Shown: one piece after another, positions 54,520 through 63,892 of the stretch | How the letters are laid out: each line of letters begins with the position of its first letter | Position numbering within the stretch: position 1 is the stretch's first letter | DNA from: Roseateles sp. YR242 | GTDB lineage: Bacteria; Pseudomonadota; Gammaproteobacteria; Burkholderiales; Burkholderiaceae_C | Assembly (NCBI RefSeq): GCF_900109745.1 | Contig: NZ_FOAV01000005.1 | Location: 248,001 to 312,000, forward strand | Direction: 5' to 3' | Length of the DNA: 64,000 bases | Notes under the pieces: generated by a model | What the model saw: the letters and a program-made list of their open reading frames with translations, nothing else | What the model was told of the DNA's origin: nothing | Databases searched by the model: none | Made by a program: the position numbers and the translations under genes

Positions 54520-55860
54520 GTGGCTGAGCTTGAAAATGCTCCCCGCCGGGGAGCGAAGGGGCGCCTGCTGGCGTTGTCGGCCGTGGCGTGTGCGGCGCTG
54601 GGTGGGTCGATCGCATGGGGGGCGGCCGGCGTGGTCAGTGCGGCTGGCGAAGAACAAGCCGGCATGGCCGCCGCGGTGTCCGCGAGTACGCTCGCGGACT
54701 GCCGGAACCTGCTCGTGGCCGTTGCAATTGCACCCAGCGTTGGTGCGCGAGACGGCGCCAGGCCAGTTGCACGGCGTGACGCTGGCGCGTCCACCCATGC
54801 TTCGGGCGACACACCCTCTGCGACGGCTGCCAGCGCGCTCACGGTAGGCGGCGATGCACCGGACGCTTCTGCCAACCGCCATCGCGACTGCCTGCTGCGC
54901 GTCTATCGCAGCGTCCCGAAGGAATGGCCAGCACCACAGGTGGACGCTGGTGTGTCCTGGCAGGAACTGGGCCGGCGCCCGGTCTTGCCGGCCCAGGCAA
55001 ACGCGATGGTGGCCCTGGGCGAGCAACTGTTCTTCGACCAGCGCCTTTCCAGGGGCCGCGATATCAGCTGTGCCAGCTGCCATGCGCCACATCTAGGCTT
55101 CAGCGACGGCCGGCGGCTGGCCCTGGGCCACGACGCCCAGGTCGGCCCGCGCAACACGCCGCACCTGTTGGGCGTGGCCCTGGTGCCGCAGCTGATGTGG
55201 GACGGCCGCGCGGCGGACCTGGAGAGCCAGGCCCTGCTGCCCATCGCCAATCCCTTGGAGATGGCCATGGACCTCAACGAGCTGCAGCAACGTCTGAACC
55301 GTGAGACCGACTATCCGCGCCGATTTGCAGAGGTGTTCGGGGATGGCGAGGTCACGCTGCAGCGCCTGGGCCGTGCCTTGGCGGCCTTTGAGCGCCGCAT
55401 CGAAGCGCCTCGCACCCGGTTCGACGACTTCATGGAAGGCAAGCCCACCGCCTTGAGCGACCAGGAGTTGCGTGGGCTGCACCTGTTCCGCACCAAGGCC
55501 CGCTGCATGAACTGTCACAGCGGCCCGGCGTTCACCCAGCACGAGTTCCATCAGATCGGCATGAGCGCACTGGGCCGCCGATTGCAGGACCTGGGTCGCC
55601 AGGCGGTCACCCACAAGGTGGAGGACACCGGGGCATTCCGGACGCCGTCTCTGCGCGGCGTGAGCCGCACCGCGCCGTACTTCCACAACGGGCTCACGCC
55701 GACGCTGCGAGGGGTGCTTGAAAACTACAACGCCGGCATGCCGCAGCCGCCGAAGAACGCGCAAGGGTTGATGGCCATTCCACCGTCGCCGCTGATTCGG
55801 CCAATCCAGCTCAACGCCAGGGAGCTGCAGGATCTGGAGGCTTTCCTGCGGGCGCTGTAG
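54520..55860 (+). CDS. Di-haem cytochrome c peroxidase / MauG-like protein
   Basis: 446 residues, exported (N-terminal hydrophobic segment about 16-42 after a basic start). Two haem-attachment sites are present: CASCH (about residue 188) and CMNCH (about 330), each followed by the family features (FSDGRRLALG; the GPRNTPHLLG loop; EMAMDLNEL; EDTGAFRTPSLRGVSRTAPY then FHNGLTPTL). Family: bacterial CcpA/MauG, including MbnH and related proteins. GTG 54520 has GAGGTGAT upstream, 10 bp after the receptor stop. An extra low-complexity region of about 90 residues follows the signal. Likely oxidises hydrogen peroxide or a protein/peptide substrate in the periplasm. Confidence 0.92.
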   Translation: MAELENAPRRGAKGRLLALSAVACAALGGSIAWGAAGVVSAAGEEQAGMAAAVSASTLADCRNLLVAVAIAPSVGARDGARPVARRDAGASTHASGDTPSATAASALTVGGDAPDASANRHRDCLLRVYRSVPKEWPAPQVDAGVSWQELGRRPVLPAQANAMVALGEQLFFDQRLSRGRDISCASCHAPHLGFSDGRRLALGHDAQVGPRNTPHLLGVALVPQLMWDGRAADLESQALLPIANPLEMAMDLNELQQRLNRETDYPRRFAEVFGDGEVTLQRLGRALAAFERRIEAPRTRFDDFMEGKPTALSDQELRGLHLFRTKARCMNCHSGPAFTQHEFHQIGMSALGRRLQDLGRQAVTHKVEDTGAFRTPSLRGVSRTAPYFHNGLTPTLRGVLENYNAGMPQPPKNAQGLMAIPPSPLIRPIQLNARELQDLEAFLRAL

Positions 55861-55956
55861 ACGCGCCCTTCAGCACAAGCGCCCGCGCGCAGTAAGCTGC
55901 GGCGCGGGAGGTATTCGCCTGCGGATCGGCCGGCTCTCCGATCCAGGACGGGCGCT

Positions 55957-55989
55957 GATCAAACGCCGATCAAACGCCAATCAAACGCC
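55957..55989 (-). repeat. 11-bp tandem repeat carrying stop codons
   Basis: Three copies of (G/A)ATCAAACGCC in a row. On the minus strand each contains TGA, spaced 11 bp, so the three stops fall in three different frames. The first one met is the stop codon of the gene at 55981-57102. Confidence 0.75.
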
Positions 55990-57102
55990 GACGTTCGCCG
56001 GTGGAGGTGTGGGTGCCGTTGGGGGTGCGGGTGCCGTTGGGGGTGCGGGTGCCGTTGGCATTGGCGAGGGCACCGCTGCCGTATCAGCGGGGGCGGCGGG
56101 CACCGGGGCCGCGGCAGCCTCCTGGACCACACAAGCCTCGCCGGGCGCCGACAGCGGCGGCGTGCCCGCCCCCTCTACCAGAGAGACGGAGAGCAGTTCG
56201 CCACGCAGATTGCGAACCAGTGCCCACCCGCAGTCGTCACGCTTGAGCACCGCGCCACGCTCAAAGCGTTTGGTGCCACCTTCCCAGAATCGAACAGTGC
56301 GTTCGGCGCCGCCTTCACCATTGGAAGCCCCCGCCTGCGTGGCACCGTCCATGGCGAGGCGGTAGGCTCGTGCCAGCAGCGTCATCGCCGAGCGGCGCAG
56401 GCGCCGGCCGTCTTCGTCCAGCCAGGGCGAATGCGGCGCGGCGGCCAATGGCGTTGCGGGTGACATGAGACGCACCCGGCGCGTCCACACGGGGTCGCTG
56501 CCAATACCCTTCTCCACCGCGATCTCGGCGTCCAAAAGGAGAGCGCGCTGATCCATCGTCATGAAGAACACGGGTGCGATACGCAAGGTCCAGTCGGCAT
56601 CTGCCGCCTCCTGGGACGGCACGACACGGGCTTGCTGGGACAGCTGTGCAGCCTCGATCGCCTGGGCCAGCACCTCCGCGCAGAGCAGTTGGTCCAACAC
56701 CGGGCGATAGGGCTTGAGCACGGCATCGGCCGCCTCCTCTTCAGCCTTGCGCTGGGCCGAGCGGACACCGTCGTTGATCAGTGCATGCGCCAGCACGCCT
56801 GCCAGCAGGCCCGCCACGCCAGGCGCCGCATACATCATGGCGCCGGCGTTGCCCTGCGACTTCTCATTGGCGGACTGCCCGCGAAAGCGAAGCACGGATT
56901 CAGGTGGAAGCCGAATAGCCAGCGTCTGCAGCGGCGCTCGGGCTGCCTCGGGCGCCTGCAGCGCCAGTGGTGCCGCAGGCAGGTGGGGCTGATCCTGCGC
57001 CTGCGCAAGGCCGGCCGCTCCCCACAAGGCCAGCCCGGCGCAGTGCGGCATCCACCACCGTTTCATGACCTCGGCCATGAATCGCGAGGCCAGGCGCTTC
57101 AT
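55981..57102 (-). CDS. Exported protein of unknown function
   Basis: 373 residues, unrecognised. An N-terminal signal region (WWMPHCAGLALWGAAGLAQA) precedes a mature part with a predicted helix of membrane or amphipathic type (GAMMYAAPGVAGLLAGVLAH, about residues 108-127), then a mixed domain with DWTLRIAPVFFMTMDQRALL, WTRRVRLMSP, and SAMTLLARAYRLAM. The C-terminal 40 residues are Ala/Pro/Thr repeats coded by an 18-bp tandem repeat at about 56005-56055. The start ATG 57100-57102 overlaps the upstream lipoprotein stop by 4 bp, so the two are co-translated and probably act together at the envelope. Confidence 0.75.
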   Translation of the reverse strand: MKRLASRFMAEVMKRWWMPHCAGLALWGAAGLAQAQDQPHLPAAPLALQAPEAARAPLQTLAIRLPPESVLRFRGQSANEKSQGNAGAMMYAAPGVAGLLAGVLAHALINDGVRSAQRKAEEEAADAVLKPYRPVLDQLLCAEVLAQAIEAAQLSQQARVVPSQEAADADWTLRIAPVFFMTMDQRALLLDAEIAVEKGIGSDPVWTRRVRLMSPATPLAAAPHSPWLDEDGRRLRRSAMTLLARAYRLAMDGATQAGASNGEGGAERTVRFWEGGTKRFERGAVLKRDDCGWALVRNLRGELLSVSLVEGAGTPPLSAPGEACVVQEAAAAPVPAAPADTAAVPSPMPTAPAPPTAPAPPTAPTPPPANVGV

Positions 57103-57782
57103 TGCAGCGGCTGCAGCAGCTGTTCCTTGGCCAGCTCGATCGCCTCGTAATAGGCGTTCGTCAGGCCAGGGAAACGCGGTGGCTCGTCCCACTTGCCTTG
57201 CGCGGGGCGCAACACTTCCACAGGCTGCCACCAGTCATAGGCGTTGGTGCGCAGGTCCACCACATAGCCGGTGGCCTTCACCCAGGCGCGTGGATCGCTG
57301 GTGGGAATGTAGGACGCGTAGTTGCGTTGGAATCCCACGCCTTCCACGGTAATGATCAGCAGCTTGTCGATCTTGTACTGTTCCTGCAGCCGACGGTAGT
57401 CGCGGTTGGACAGGTTCACTTCGCGCGGCAGTTCAGGGAACTTGGTCGGGTCGAACACGCCGTCGATGGCGACGACCTGCACACCCTTTTTCTTCAGCGA
57501 CTCCACCACCTGCGCCTTCACCGCGCCCAGATCGTCGGCGGACAGGCTCTTGGTGTGCGTCGTCAGCGAGGAATTCGCCACCGACGCTGCGGCCAGACAC
57601 AGAAGGCAGCCTGCGCCCGGGAGGTAAGTGTCGGCAGTGGGAATGGCGGTGAGCGCCACACCAACGCGGGCTTGCGGGGCCAGCGTCTCGGCCTTCAGGG
57701 CCACCGGCAGTTGGGGTTTGGTTGCGCAACCGGTGAGCGCAACAAGGGCAACCATCGCGGCGATGGTGACAGTACGGAACAT
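57099..57782 (-). CDS. Lipoprotein of unknown function
   Basis: 227 residues. Signal peptide with lipobox ALTGC (Cys at about 17). The mature part begins PVALKAETLAPQARVGVALT and contains two more cysteines in GAGCLLCLAAASVA, a Rossmann-like pattern KAQVVESLKKKGVQVVAIDG, then NLSNRDYRRLQEQYKIDKLL and a Trp-rich C-terminal segment. GAGGGAAAATCC precedes the ATG; a longer frame to 57866 has no character. It overlaps the next gene by 4 bp. Family not recognised. Confidence 0.8.
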   Translation of the reverse strand: MFRTVTIAAMVALVALTGCATKPQLPVALKAETLAPQARVGVALTAIPTADTYLPGAGCLLCLAAASVANSSLTTHTKSLSADDLGAVKAQVVESLKKKGVQVVAIDGVFDPTKFPELPREVNLSNRDYRRLQEQYKIDKLLIITVEGVGFQRNYASYIPTSDPRAWVKATGYVVDLRTNAYDWWQPVEVLRPAQGKWDEPPRFPGLTNAYYEAIELAKEQLLQPLQ

Positions 57783-57952
57783 GGATTTTCCCTCGCTAGG
57801 GCAGTCTCGTTTCGCATCGAACATGTGCGAAATCAAGCCGCTGGGGTGCGAGTGTAGAAAGCCCACCCATCCCCGGCGCCCCAGGGTCTACCCTCATTGT
57901 GGTGAGGTAGACCCACCCAGGAAGAGGGATCCAGTGCGAGTGTGTTTTCAGC

Positions 57953-58006
57953 CTAGGGAAACTCTGCATCATCTCGGCCGCGAGGCGTGGTGCAGAGCTT
58001 CCCCAG
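57953..58006. repeat. Palindromic repeat, short form
   Basis: Arms CTAGGGAAACTCTGCATCA (57953-57971) and TGGTGCAGAGCTTCCCCAG (57988-58006) pair with four mismatches around a second palindrome CTCGGCCGCGAG. It has the same ends as the long element at 17587-17745. The first three bases provide the TAG stop of the biotin carboxylase gene. Confidence 0.72.
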
Positions 58007-59752
58007 GGAAGCGATGACCGCTCCGGCGACGACCTGCGCGCCGGCCTCCACCAAGCGGGACAAGCGCCCTGCGCGATGCGCCAGCACCGGCGTCTCCATC
58101 TTCATGGCCTCCAGCACCGCAACCAGTTGGCCGGGGGCCACGTCAGCGCCCTCCTCCACCTTCCAGGCCTGCAGCACGCCACTCATGGGCGCGGCGATGG
58201 CTGCGTCGTCCCTGGGTTGCACGGCGGTCGCTTCCTCCGTGGCGCCTTGACCATCGGCAGTGGCACCGTCCAAACCTGGCGCCAGCCCGCGCAGCATCGC
58301 AGCGGGCAGCCCCAGGCGCATCCGCTGGCCGTTGAGTTCGACGCTGATGTGCTGCAACGGCTCCTGCAGCGGTGGCGCCACCCGCGTGGCTGCCGACAGG
58401 TTGGTGGCGAAGTCGGTTTCTATCCAGCGCGTATGGACCCTGAAGCCGTTGGAAGCGAGAAAGTCCGCATGGCGCAGCACCGCCTGATGGAACGGCAGCA
58501 CGTTCGGCACACCTTCGATGCGGAATTCCGCCAAGGCGCGCCGCGCGCGGGCCAGCGCCTGCCCACGGGTCGTCCCCGTGACGATGAGCTTGGCCATGAG
58601 CGAATCAAAGGCCGCAGGCACCACCGAGCCCGCAGCCACGCCGCTGTCCACCCGCACGCCGGGGCCGGATGGCGCGTCAAACACCAACACCGGCCCGGGT
58701 GCTGGCAGGAAACCCCGCCCCACATCCTCGGCGTTGATGCGGAATTCGATCGCGTGGCCACGAGACGCCGGCGTTTCGGTGAGCGTCAGTGGCAGGCCAT
58801 CGGCAATGCGCAGTTGCTCCACCACCAGGTCCAGGCCGCAGGTTTCCTCCGTCACCGGATGCTCCACCTGCAGGCGGGTATTGACCTCCAGGAAGGAAAT
58901 GGCGCCGGTGGCACTGAGCAGGAACTCCACCGTGCCGGCGCCCACGTAACCCGCGCGGCGGCAGACATCGCGGGCAGCCTTGTGGATGCGCTCGCGCTGT
59001 TGATCCGTCAGGAAAGGCGCGGGCGCCTCCTCCACCAGCTTCTGATTGCGCCGTTGCAGGGAACAGTCCCGCGTGCCGAGCACCACCACCTGGCCCAGCG
59101 TGTCGGCCATCACCTGCGCCTCGACATGGCGCGGTCGATCCAGGAACTGCTCCACAAAGCACTCGCCACGCCCAAACGCTGCCGTGGCCTCGCGCACGGC
59201 CGAGGCGAACTGCTCGGCTACGTCTTCCATCTTCCAGACCACCTTGAGACCCCGGCCGCCGCCACCAAAGGCCGCCTTGATGGCGATGGGAAGGCCGTGC
59301 TGGCGGGCAAACGCCACCACCTCGTCCGCGCTGGTCACCGGCCCCGGCGTGCCGGCCACCAAAGGCGCGCCGGCCTCCAGGGCCAGCCGCCGGGCGCAGA
59401 CCTTGTCCCCCAGTTGATCGATGGCGGCAGGGGGCGGGCCGATCCAGGTCAGGCCCGCCGCCAGCACCGCGCGGGCAAAGGCGGCGTTCTCGGAGAGAAA
59501 TCCGTACCCCGGGTGCACCGCATCGGCGCCACTGCGTCGGGCTGCATCGATCAGCTTGCCGATGTGCAAGTAGGTCTCGGCCGGACGCTGGCCGCCGAGT
59601 CCCAACGCCTCGTCGGCCATGCGGGCATGGAGAGCGTCGATGTCCGGGTCGGCATACACGGCCACCGACGTCACGCCGTAATCGGCACAGGCGCGGATGA
59701 TGCGCACGGCGATCTCGCCACGGTTGGCGATGAGAACCTTCTTCATGGACAT
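57953..59752 (-). CDS. Biotin carboxylase with fused biotin carrier domain
   Basis: 599 residues. Biotin carboxylase N-domain ([20 protein letters not shown]), ATP-grasp with the glycine loop [31 protein letters not shown], and [14 protein letters not shown], carboxylase C-domain, then a linker and a biotinyl domain with EAMKMETP (Lys target, near residue 555). It is an acyl-CoA-carboxylase alpha-type subunit, but no carboxyltransferase gene is present; it is the last gene of the pxpA-pxpBC unit. The last 18 residues, from [10 protein letters not shown], are read through the palindromic repeat, so the normal C-terminus has probably been replaced. ATG 59752 or 59746 both possible. Confidence 0.9.
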   Translation of the reverse strand: MSMKKVLIANRGEIAVRIIRACADYGVTSVAVYADPDIDALHARMADEALGLGGQRPAETYLHIGKLIDAARRSGADAVHPGYGFLSENAAFARAVLAAGLTWIGPPPAAIDQLGDKVCARRLALEAGAPLVAGTPGPVTSADEVVAFARQHGLPIAIKAAFGGGGRGLKVVWKMEDVAEQFASAVREATAAFGRGECFVEQFLDRPRHVEAQVMADTLGQVVVLGTRDCSLQRRNQKLVEEAPAPFLTDQQRERIHKAARDVCRRAGYVGAGTVEFLLSATGAISFLEVNTRLQVEHPVTEETCGLDLVVEQLRIADGLPLTLTETPASRGHAIEFRINAEDVGRGFLPAPGPVLVFDAPSGPGVRVDSGVAAGSVVPAAFDSLMAKLIVTGTTRGQALARARRALAEFRIEGVPNVLPFHQAVLRHADFLASNGFRVHTRWIETDFATNLSAATRVAPPLQEPLQHISVELNGQRMRLGLPAAMLRGLAPGLDGATADGQGATEEATAVQPRDDAAIAAPMSGVLQAWKVEEGADVAPGQLVAVLEAMKMETPVLAHRAGRLSRLVEAGAQVVAGAVIASLGKLCTTPRGRDDAEFP

Positions 59753-59768
59753 GGGCGGAACCGGGGTT

Positions 59769-61517
59769 TCAACGAGGGACAACGACCGGTTCAAAACCGG
59801 CCACGACATGCAGGCGCACACGCGTGCCCACCGGCATCTGGCCCGCAAGGTCCAGGTGCCAGGGCGCAATGCAGGCAATGACCGGATAACCACCGGTCAG
59901 CGGATGGTCGGCCAGGAACAGCACCGGCTGGCCGCTGGCAGGCACCTGGATGGCGCCTCGCGCCGTGCCTTCGCTGGGCAGCTCCGCCGTGATGGCGCGC
60001 GCCAGGGGCCGCGCGCCCTGCACTCGCAAGCCCACACGGTTGGATTGCGGGGTGACGGTCCAGGTCTGCGCGGTCAGCGTCTCGACGGCTTCGGCCGTGA
60101 ACCAGTCGGTACGGGGCCCCAGGCGAATGTCCAATGTCACTTCGTCGCCAGCCCGGGGCCAGGCGGCCTGGGGCGGCTCCGGGTGGCCGACCACGGCCCC
60201 TGCGGGTGCCGAGTTCAGCAGCAGGCGATCGCCCGCCTGGAGCGGCGCCGGCCCCACATCAGCGAGCGAGTCATAAGAGAGGCTCCCCAGCACGGATGGC
60301 AGCGCCACACCGCCGCGCAGCGCGACGTAGCTTCGCACGCCAGTGGTCGGGTCACCGATCAGCAGCCGGTCGCCATGAGAGAGCGCCTGCGGCGTATGGC
60401 GGTCCAGCGGCAGACGGCGGCCGTCCGGTGCGATCAGGGTCAGCGGACCTTCGGCGCCTGTCACCGCCACGACGATGTCGCCCTGGCTGACCAGTTCGAA
60501 GCCCCCCAGAGCGACCTCGATGCAGGCCGCTGCGGGCAGGTTGCCGACCAGTCGATTGGCGGCCTTCAGGGATCCACGGTCCATGGCACCGGAAGCCGCG
60601 ACGCCCTGCCCGGCCTGGCCTGGCCGGCCCAGATCCTGGAGGAGGGATTGAAGGCCGGCGTTGCGAATCTCGATGCCAGGGCCTTGTTGTGCTTCAGACG
60701 GTGCGTCGCGGATCACCGGGTTCACCGTAGCAGTGGGGGTGGCGGCAGCGGTGGCGAATGGCGCGTCAGGGCCGATGCCGTTCGGAACTGCCGGCCTCGC
60801 AGGCAGGTCAAGTGTTCGCACAGCTGCTGCCATGGCGTCTTGGCTGGCGACCTCCGGTGGCAACACCCCAAGGCGGGGCCCGGCATCCACGAAACGGACG
60901 CGCTGCCCAGGCTGCAGCAAGGCGGGTGGGTTTCGCTGCAAATCCCACATCGACAGGGGTGTCTGCCCCAGCAACCGCCAACCACCAGGGCTGGCCTTGG
61001 GGTACACCCCGCTGAAGCCCCCTGCCGCTGCCACGGCACCTGGCGGAATACGTGTTCGAGGTGAGGCCCGGCGCGGCAGTTGGCGCAGCAGTTCATCCCC
61101 GCCCGTCAGGTAGGCGAAGCCCGGCGCAAAGCCGGTAAACGCCACGAACCAGTCGCTGCCGGTATGGCGGCGGACCACCTCCGCCGGCGTGATCTTGAGG
61201 AGCGTGGCCACTTCGGCCAGGTCTTCACCGTCATAGAACACGGGGATGTCCACCCGGGGCCCGGCTTGCGCGCTGCGCATGTCCAGCGGGCGGCGGGCCA
61301 GCTCTGCGGCGAGTGCCTCGCGGGTGAGCACCCACGGGTCCAGCGTCAGCAGCAGCGTGCGGGCGCCGGGCACGATCTCGACGAGACCGGCCACGGGCTC
61401 GGCCTGCAACGAGGCCAGCAGGCCCAGGGTCTGTGGCAGGTCGGCCAGTTCCACGAGCACCGCGTCGCCAGCGGGCAACAGTCGCAGCCCGGGCGCTGCC
61501 GATGGCACGTTCATCAT
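59769..61517 (-). CDS. 5-oxoprolinase subunits PxpB-PxpC fused
   Basis: 582 residues joining two normally separate proteins. Residues about 1-215 are PxpB/Kip[41 protein letters not shown] and [21 protein letters not shown] linker rich in Ala/Thr follows, and residues about 270-582 are PxpC/Kip[55 protein letters not shown] and [15 protein letters not shown]. With PxpA the complex hydrolyses 5-oxoproline to glutamate with ATP. The start overlaps the pxpA stop. Such fusions occur in several proteobacteria. Confidence 0.92.
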   Translation of the reverse strand: MMNVPSAAPGLRLLPAGDAVLVELADLPQTLGLLASLQAEPVAGLVEIVPGARTLLLTLDPWVLTREALAAELARRPLDMRSAQAGPRVDIPVFYDGEDLAEVATLLKITPAEVVRRHTGSDWFVAFTGFAPGFAYLTGGDELLRQLPRRASPRTRIPPGAVAAAGGFSGVYPKASPGGWRLLGQTPLSMWDLQRNPPALLQPGQRVRFVDAGPRLGVLPPEVASQDAMAAAVRTLDLPARPAVPNGIGPDAPFATAAATPTATVNPVIRDAPSEAQQGPGIEIRNAGLQSLLQDLGRPGQAGQGVAASGAMDRGSLKAANRLVGNLPAAACIEVALGGFELVSQGDIVVAVTGAEGPLTLIAPDGRRLPLDRHTPQALSHGDRLLIGDPTTGVRSYVALRGGVALPSVLGSLSYDSLADVGPAPLQAGDRLLLNSAPAGAVVGHPEPPQAAWPRAGDEVTLDIRLGPRTDWFTAEAVETLTAQTWTVTPQSNRVGLRVQGARPLARAITAELPSEGTARGAIQVPASGQPVLFLADHPLTGGYPVIACIAPWHLDLAGQMPVGTRVRLHVVAGFEPVVVPR

Positions 61518-62281
61518 CAGGCCGCATCCATGAATGATCGGATCGTGATGCCCTCGCCCGTCAGCCGCTCGCGCAGCCGTTGCGCCATGGCCACCGCGCC
61601 CGGGCTGTCGCCATGGACACAGATCGAGTCGGCGGCAATGCGCACGATGCTGCCGTCCACGGCGGTGACCGTTCCCTCGCGGGCCAGTTGCAGCATGCGG
61701 GTGGCCACCGCCTCCGGGTCGTGCAGGACGGCGCCAGGCTGGTTGCGCGGCACCAGGCTCCCGTCCGCCCGGTAGCCCCGGTCGGCAAAGGCTTCCTCAA
61801 TGGTGTGCAGGCCGGCCTCACGCGCCCAGCCGGCCAACGCGGAACCCGCCAGCACCACCAGGCCCAACGCCCGGTCCAGCGCCTTCACGGCAGCGATCAC
61901 ATCGTCGGCCTGCCGCCGGTCGTGCGCGATGAAGTTGTAGAGCGCGCCATGCGGCTTCACATATCGCACCCGTGTGCCGGCCGCAGCGGCCAGGCCCTGC
62001 AAGGCGCCAATCTGGTAGATGACGGTGGCCTGCAGGTCGGCGCTGGACATGTCCATGTTGCGTCGGCCGAAACCCACCAGGTCCGGGTACGACACATGCG
62101 CGCCGATGCAGACGCCCTGCGCAGCCGCCGAACGCAAGGTGGCCAGGATGCCCGCCGGGTCCCCGGCATGAAAACCGCAGGCCACGTTGGCGCTGCTGAC
62201 CACGGCCAGCATGGACGCATCGTCGCCCATGCGCCAAGCGCCAAAGCTTTCACCCAGGTCGCTGTTGAGATCGATGTTCAT
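61517..62281 (-). CDS. pxpA: 5-oxoprolinase subunit PxpA (LamB/YcsF family)
   Basis: 254 residues: [70 protein letters not shown] and GVCIHGDS-type end ([15 protein letters not shown]) are the diagnostic segments of LamB/YcsF proteins. ATG 62279-62281 is the family start with AGGAG ten bases upstream; the open frame reaches 62386 through the palindromic repeat and is not used. First gene of the minus-strand unit with pxpBC and the biotin carboxylase. Confidence 0.95.
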   Translation of the reverse strand: MNIDLNSDLGESFGAWRMGDDASMLAVVSSANVACGFHAGDPAGILATLRSAAAQGVCIGAHVSYPDLVGFGRRNMDMSSADLQATVIYQIGALQGLAAAAGTRVRYVKPHGALYNFIAHDRRQADDVIAAVKALDRALGLVVLAGSALAGWAREAGLHTIEEAFADRGYRADGSLVPRNQPGAVLHDPEAVATRMLQLAREGTVTAVDGSIVRIAADSICVHGDSPGAVAMAQRLRERLTGEGITIRSFMDAA

Positions 62282-62370
62282 GGCGATGCGGAACTCCTGC
62301 CGTGCGCGGCTGCTGGATGGGGGCGATGTGAGTGGATTGTTCAACAATCCGCAGCATAGGCCCGTCCAAG

Positions 62371-62415
62371 GGGAGTTCTGCATCACTCCCGCGAGGCGTT
62401 ATGCAGAGGTTCCCA
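62371..62415. repeat. Palindromic repeat, short form
   Basis: Hairpin of arms GGGGAGTTCTGCATCAC and GTTATGCAGAGGTTCCC around CTCCCGCGAGG. Same ends as the elements at 17587-17745 and 57953-58006. It lies between proX and pxpA and could serve as a barrier between the two units. Confidence 0.7.
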
Positions 62416-62467
62416 TGCCTGCCACCTGTGGCGTGGCAAGGAATTCCGCATGCGCCTGTGGGCGACC

Positions 62468-63592
62468 TCAGCGCGCAGACGCCGCAGCCGGCCCGGCCGT
62501 GGCAGTGCCGACCGCCAGCGCGTGCGCGATCCACCCATCAAACATCTGTTGGTGAGCGCGGATCCAGCCATCGGTGTGGCGCGCAATATCCCGCTCGGAA
62601 TTCGCACCGTCGTTCATGCGCTGGTTCTGCGCATTGATATCAGAGATGGGCAGACGCATCACCTCGAACAGACGAGCCGCCGCCGGATTGCGATCGATGA
62701 AAGCGCGATTGGCCACGATCTCTTCCTGATCCGCGACAAAGCCGTAGTTCTTGCCGTTGGGCTGGCGCGTGTCCGTGACCCCATCGCGGGAGGCGGAGAA
62801 CGGCACCTGCAGCCACACCACGTCCGCGCCCGGGCGCAGCACCGCACTCACCCAGTAAGGCGTCCAGGTGTAGTACAGGATGGGCTTGCCCTCCTTGAAA
62901 CGGGCCATGGTGTCGGCCATCAGGGCGGTGTAGCTGCCCTGCCGGTGAGTGACGGTGCCGCGCAGCTGGTAGGCGTCCAGGTGATGCTCGATGGCCGCTT
63001 CGCAGCCCCAGCCGGGGTTGCAGCCGGTGAGGTCGGCGCGGCCGTCCCCATCGGTGTCGAAGAGCTTCGCGATGGCCGGCTCCCGCAACTGGTCCAGCCG
63101 CGTGATGTGGTGGGCCTCGGCCGTCTTGCGGTCGATGAGATAACCTTGCACGGCACCCTGGGCATAAGGCCCGAAGCGTGCCAATCGGGCATCGCCACCG
63201 CTGTTGCGGTAGAAGTCCGCATGCAGTTGCTGCCAGTGGCTGGCGGTGAACGTGGCGTCACCATTGGCAATGGCCAGGTGCTCGGTGGCGGGCTCCAGGT
63301 CCTTCATCGGCAGAACGGTGTAGCCCAGCCTCTCCAGCGCGCGGGATACCAGCAGGGTCTGGAAGGCTTCCTCGGCGAGTGAGCTCTTGAGCGGCTGCAC
63401 GGTCATGCCCTGGCCGGGCAAGGCCTGGGCGGGTAAGGCCCGGCCGGGCAAGACCTGGGCGGACGCGGCGCCCGCCAGGGAGAGAGTCATCAGGCTTGCC
63501 ACCAGGCTCGTCATCATGCCCACCAGCACGCGCGTGGGGCACCACCGGCTTGCGCGGGCGAACAGATCAGCTCGAGGTCGGAAGGTCAACAT
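62468..63592 (-). CDS. proX: Glycine betaine/proline ABC transporter substrate-binding protein ProX
   Basis: 374 residues. Signal peptide to about residue 46 ([14 protein letters not shown]), then a 20-residue insert with repeated LPGxALP, and the ProX fold: [77 protein letters not shown] (a cysteine pair) and [20 protein letters not shown] with the aromatic box residues for quaternary amines. It should capture glycine betaine or proline betaine for osmoprotection. AAGGAGATC precedes the ATG. Upstream on the same strand, after a repeat-filled 300-bp gap, is the end of a probable permease. Confidence 0.94.
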   Translation of the reverse strand: MLTFRPRADLFARASRWCPTRVLVGMMTSLVASLMTLSLAGAASAQVLPGRALPAQALPGQGMTVQPLKSSLAEEAFQTLLVSRALERLGYTVLPMKDLEPATEHLAIANGDATFTASHWQQLHADFYRNSGGDARLARFGPYAQGAVQGYLIDRKTAEAHHITRLDQLREPAIAKLFDTDGDGRADLTGCNPGWGCEAAIEHHLDAYQLRGTVTHRQGSYTALMADTMARFKEGKPILYYTWTPYWVSAVLRPGADVVWLQVPFSASRDGVTDTRQPNGKNYGFVADQEEIVANRAFIDRNPAAARLFEVMRLPISDINAQNQRMNDGANSERDIARHTDGWIRAHQQMFDGWIAHALAVGTATAGPAAASAR

Positions 63593-63610
63593 GGGGGATC
63601 TCCTTTCAGC

Positions 63611-63711
<101 letters not shown>

Positions 63712-63749
63712 GGTGGACGCGAAGACTTCGCCAGGACCTGGGTGCCTCG

Positions 63750-63886
63750 GCGTTGTGCTTCGGGTTGGCGTTTCGGCGATGTGCGTCGGTGTTGTGCGTC
63801 GGTGTTGTGCGTCGGTGTTGTGCGTCGGCGCTATGTTTCGGGGTGGTGTTTCGGGGTGGTGTTTGGGGTGGTGCTTCGGCGTTACG
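63750..63886. repeat. 13-bp degenerate tandem repeat array
   Basis: About ten units of 13 bp aligned on (G)TGTTGTGCGTCG; the middle three are identical, while the outer ones drift (TATGTTTCG, TGGTGTTTCG). The period holds across 135 bp. It lies directly after the probable proW stop. Confidence 0.85.
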
Positions 63887-63892
63887 CGGGGG

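Noticed and set aside
51213-54875. Very long minus-strand open frame (1220 codons) opposite the TonB receptor
   Set aside because: It is the mirror frame of a high-GC gene: Gly/Ala/Val/His-rich, no domain, and it spans parts of three plus-strand genes with clear motifs.
55880-55910. Terminator after the di-haem gene
   Set aside because: A GC hairpin (CCCGCGCGCAG with CTGCGGCGCGGG) is present but has no T run on either side, so it was not called.
63750-63886. Possible CRISPR-like array
   Set aside because: Period is only 13 bp with no unique spacers; it is a simple tandem repeat. No CRISPR or cas genes in the window.
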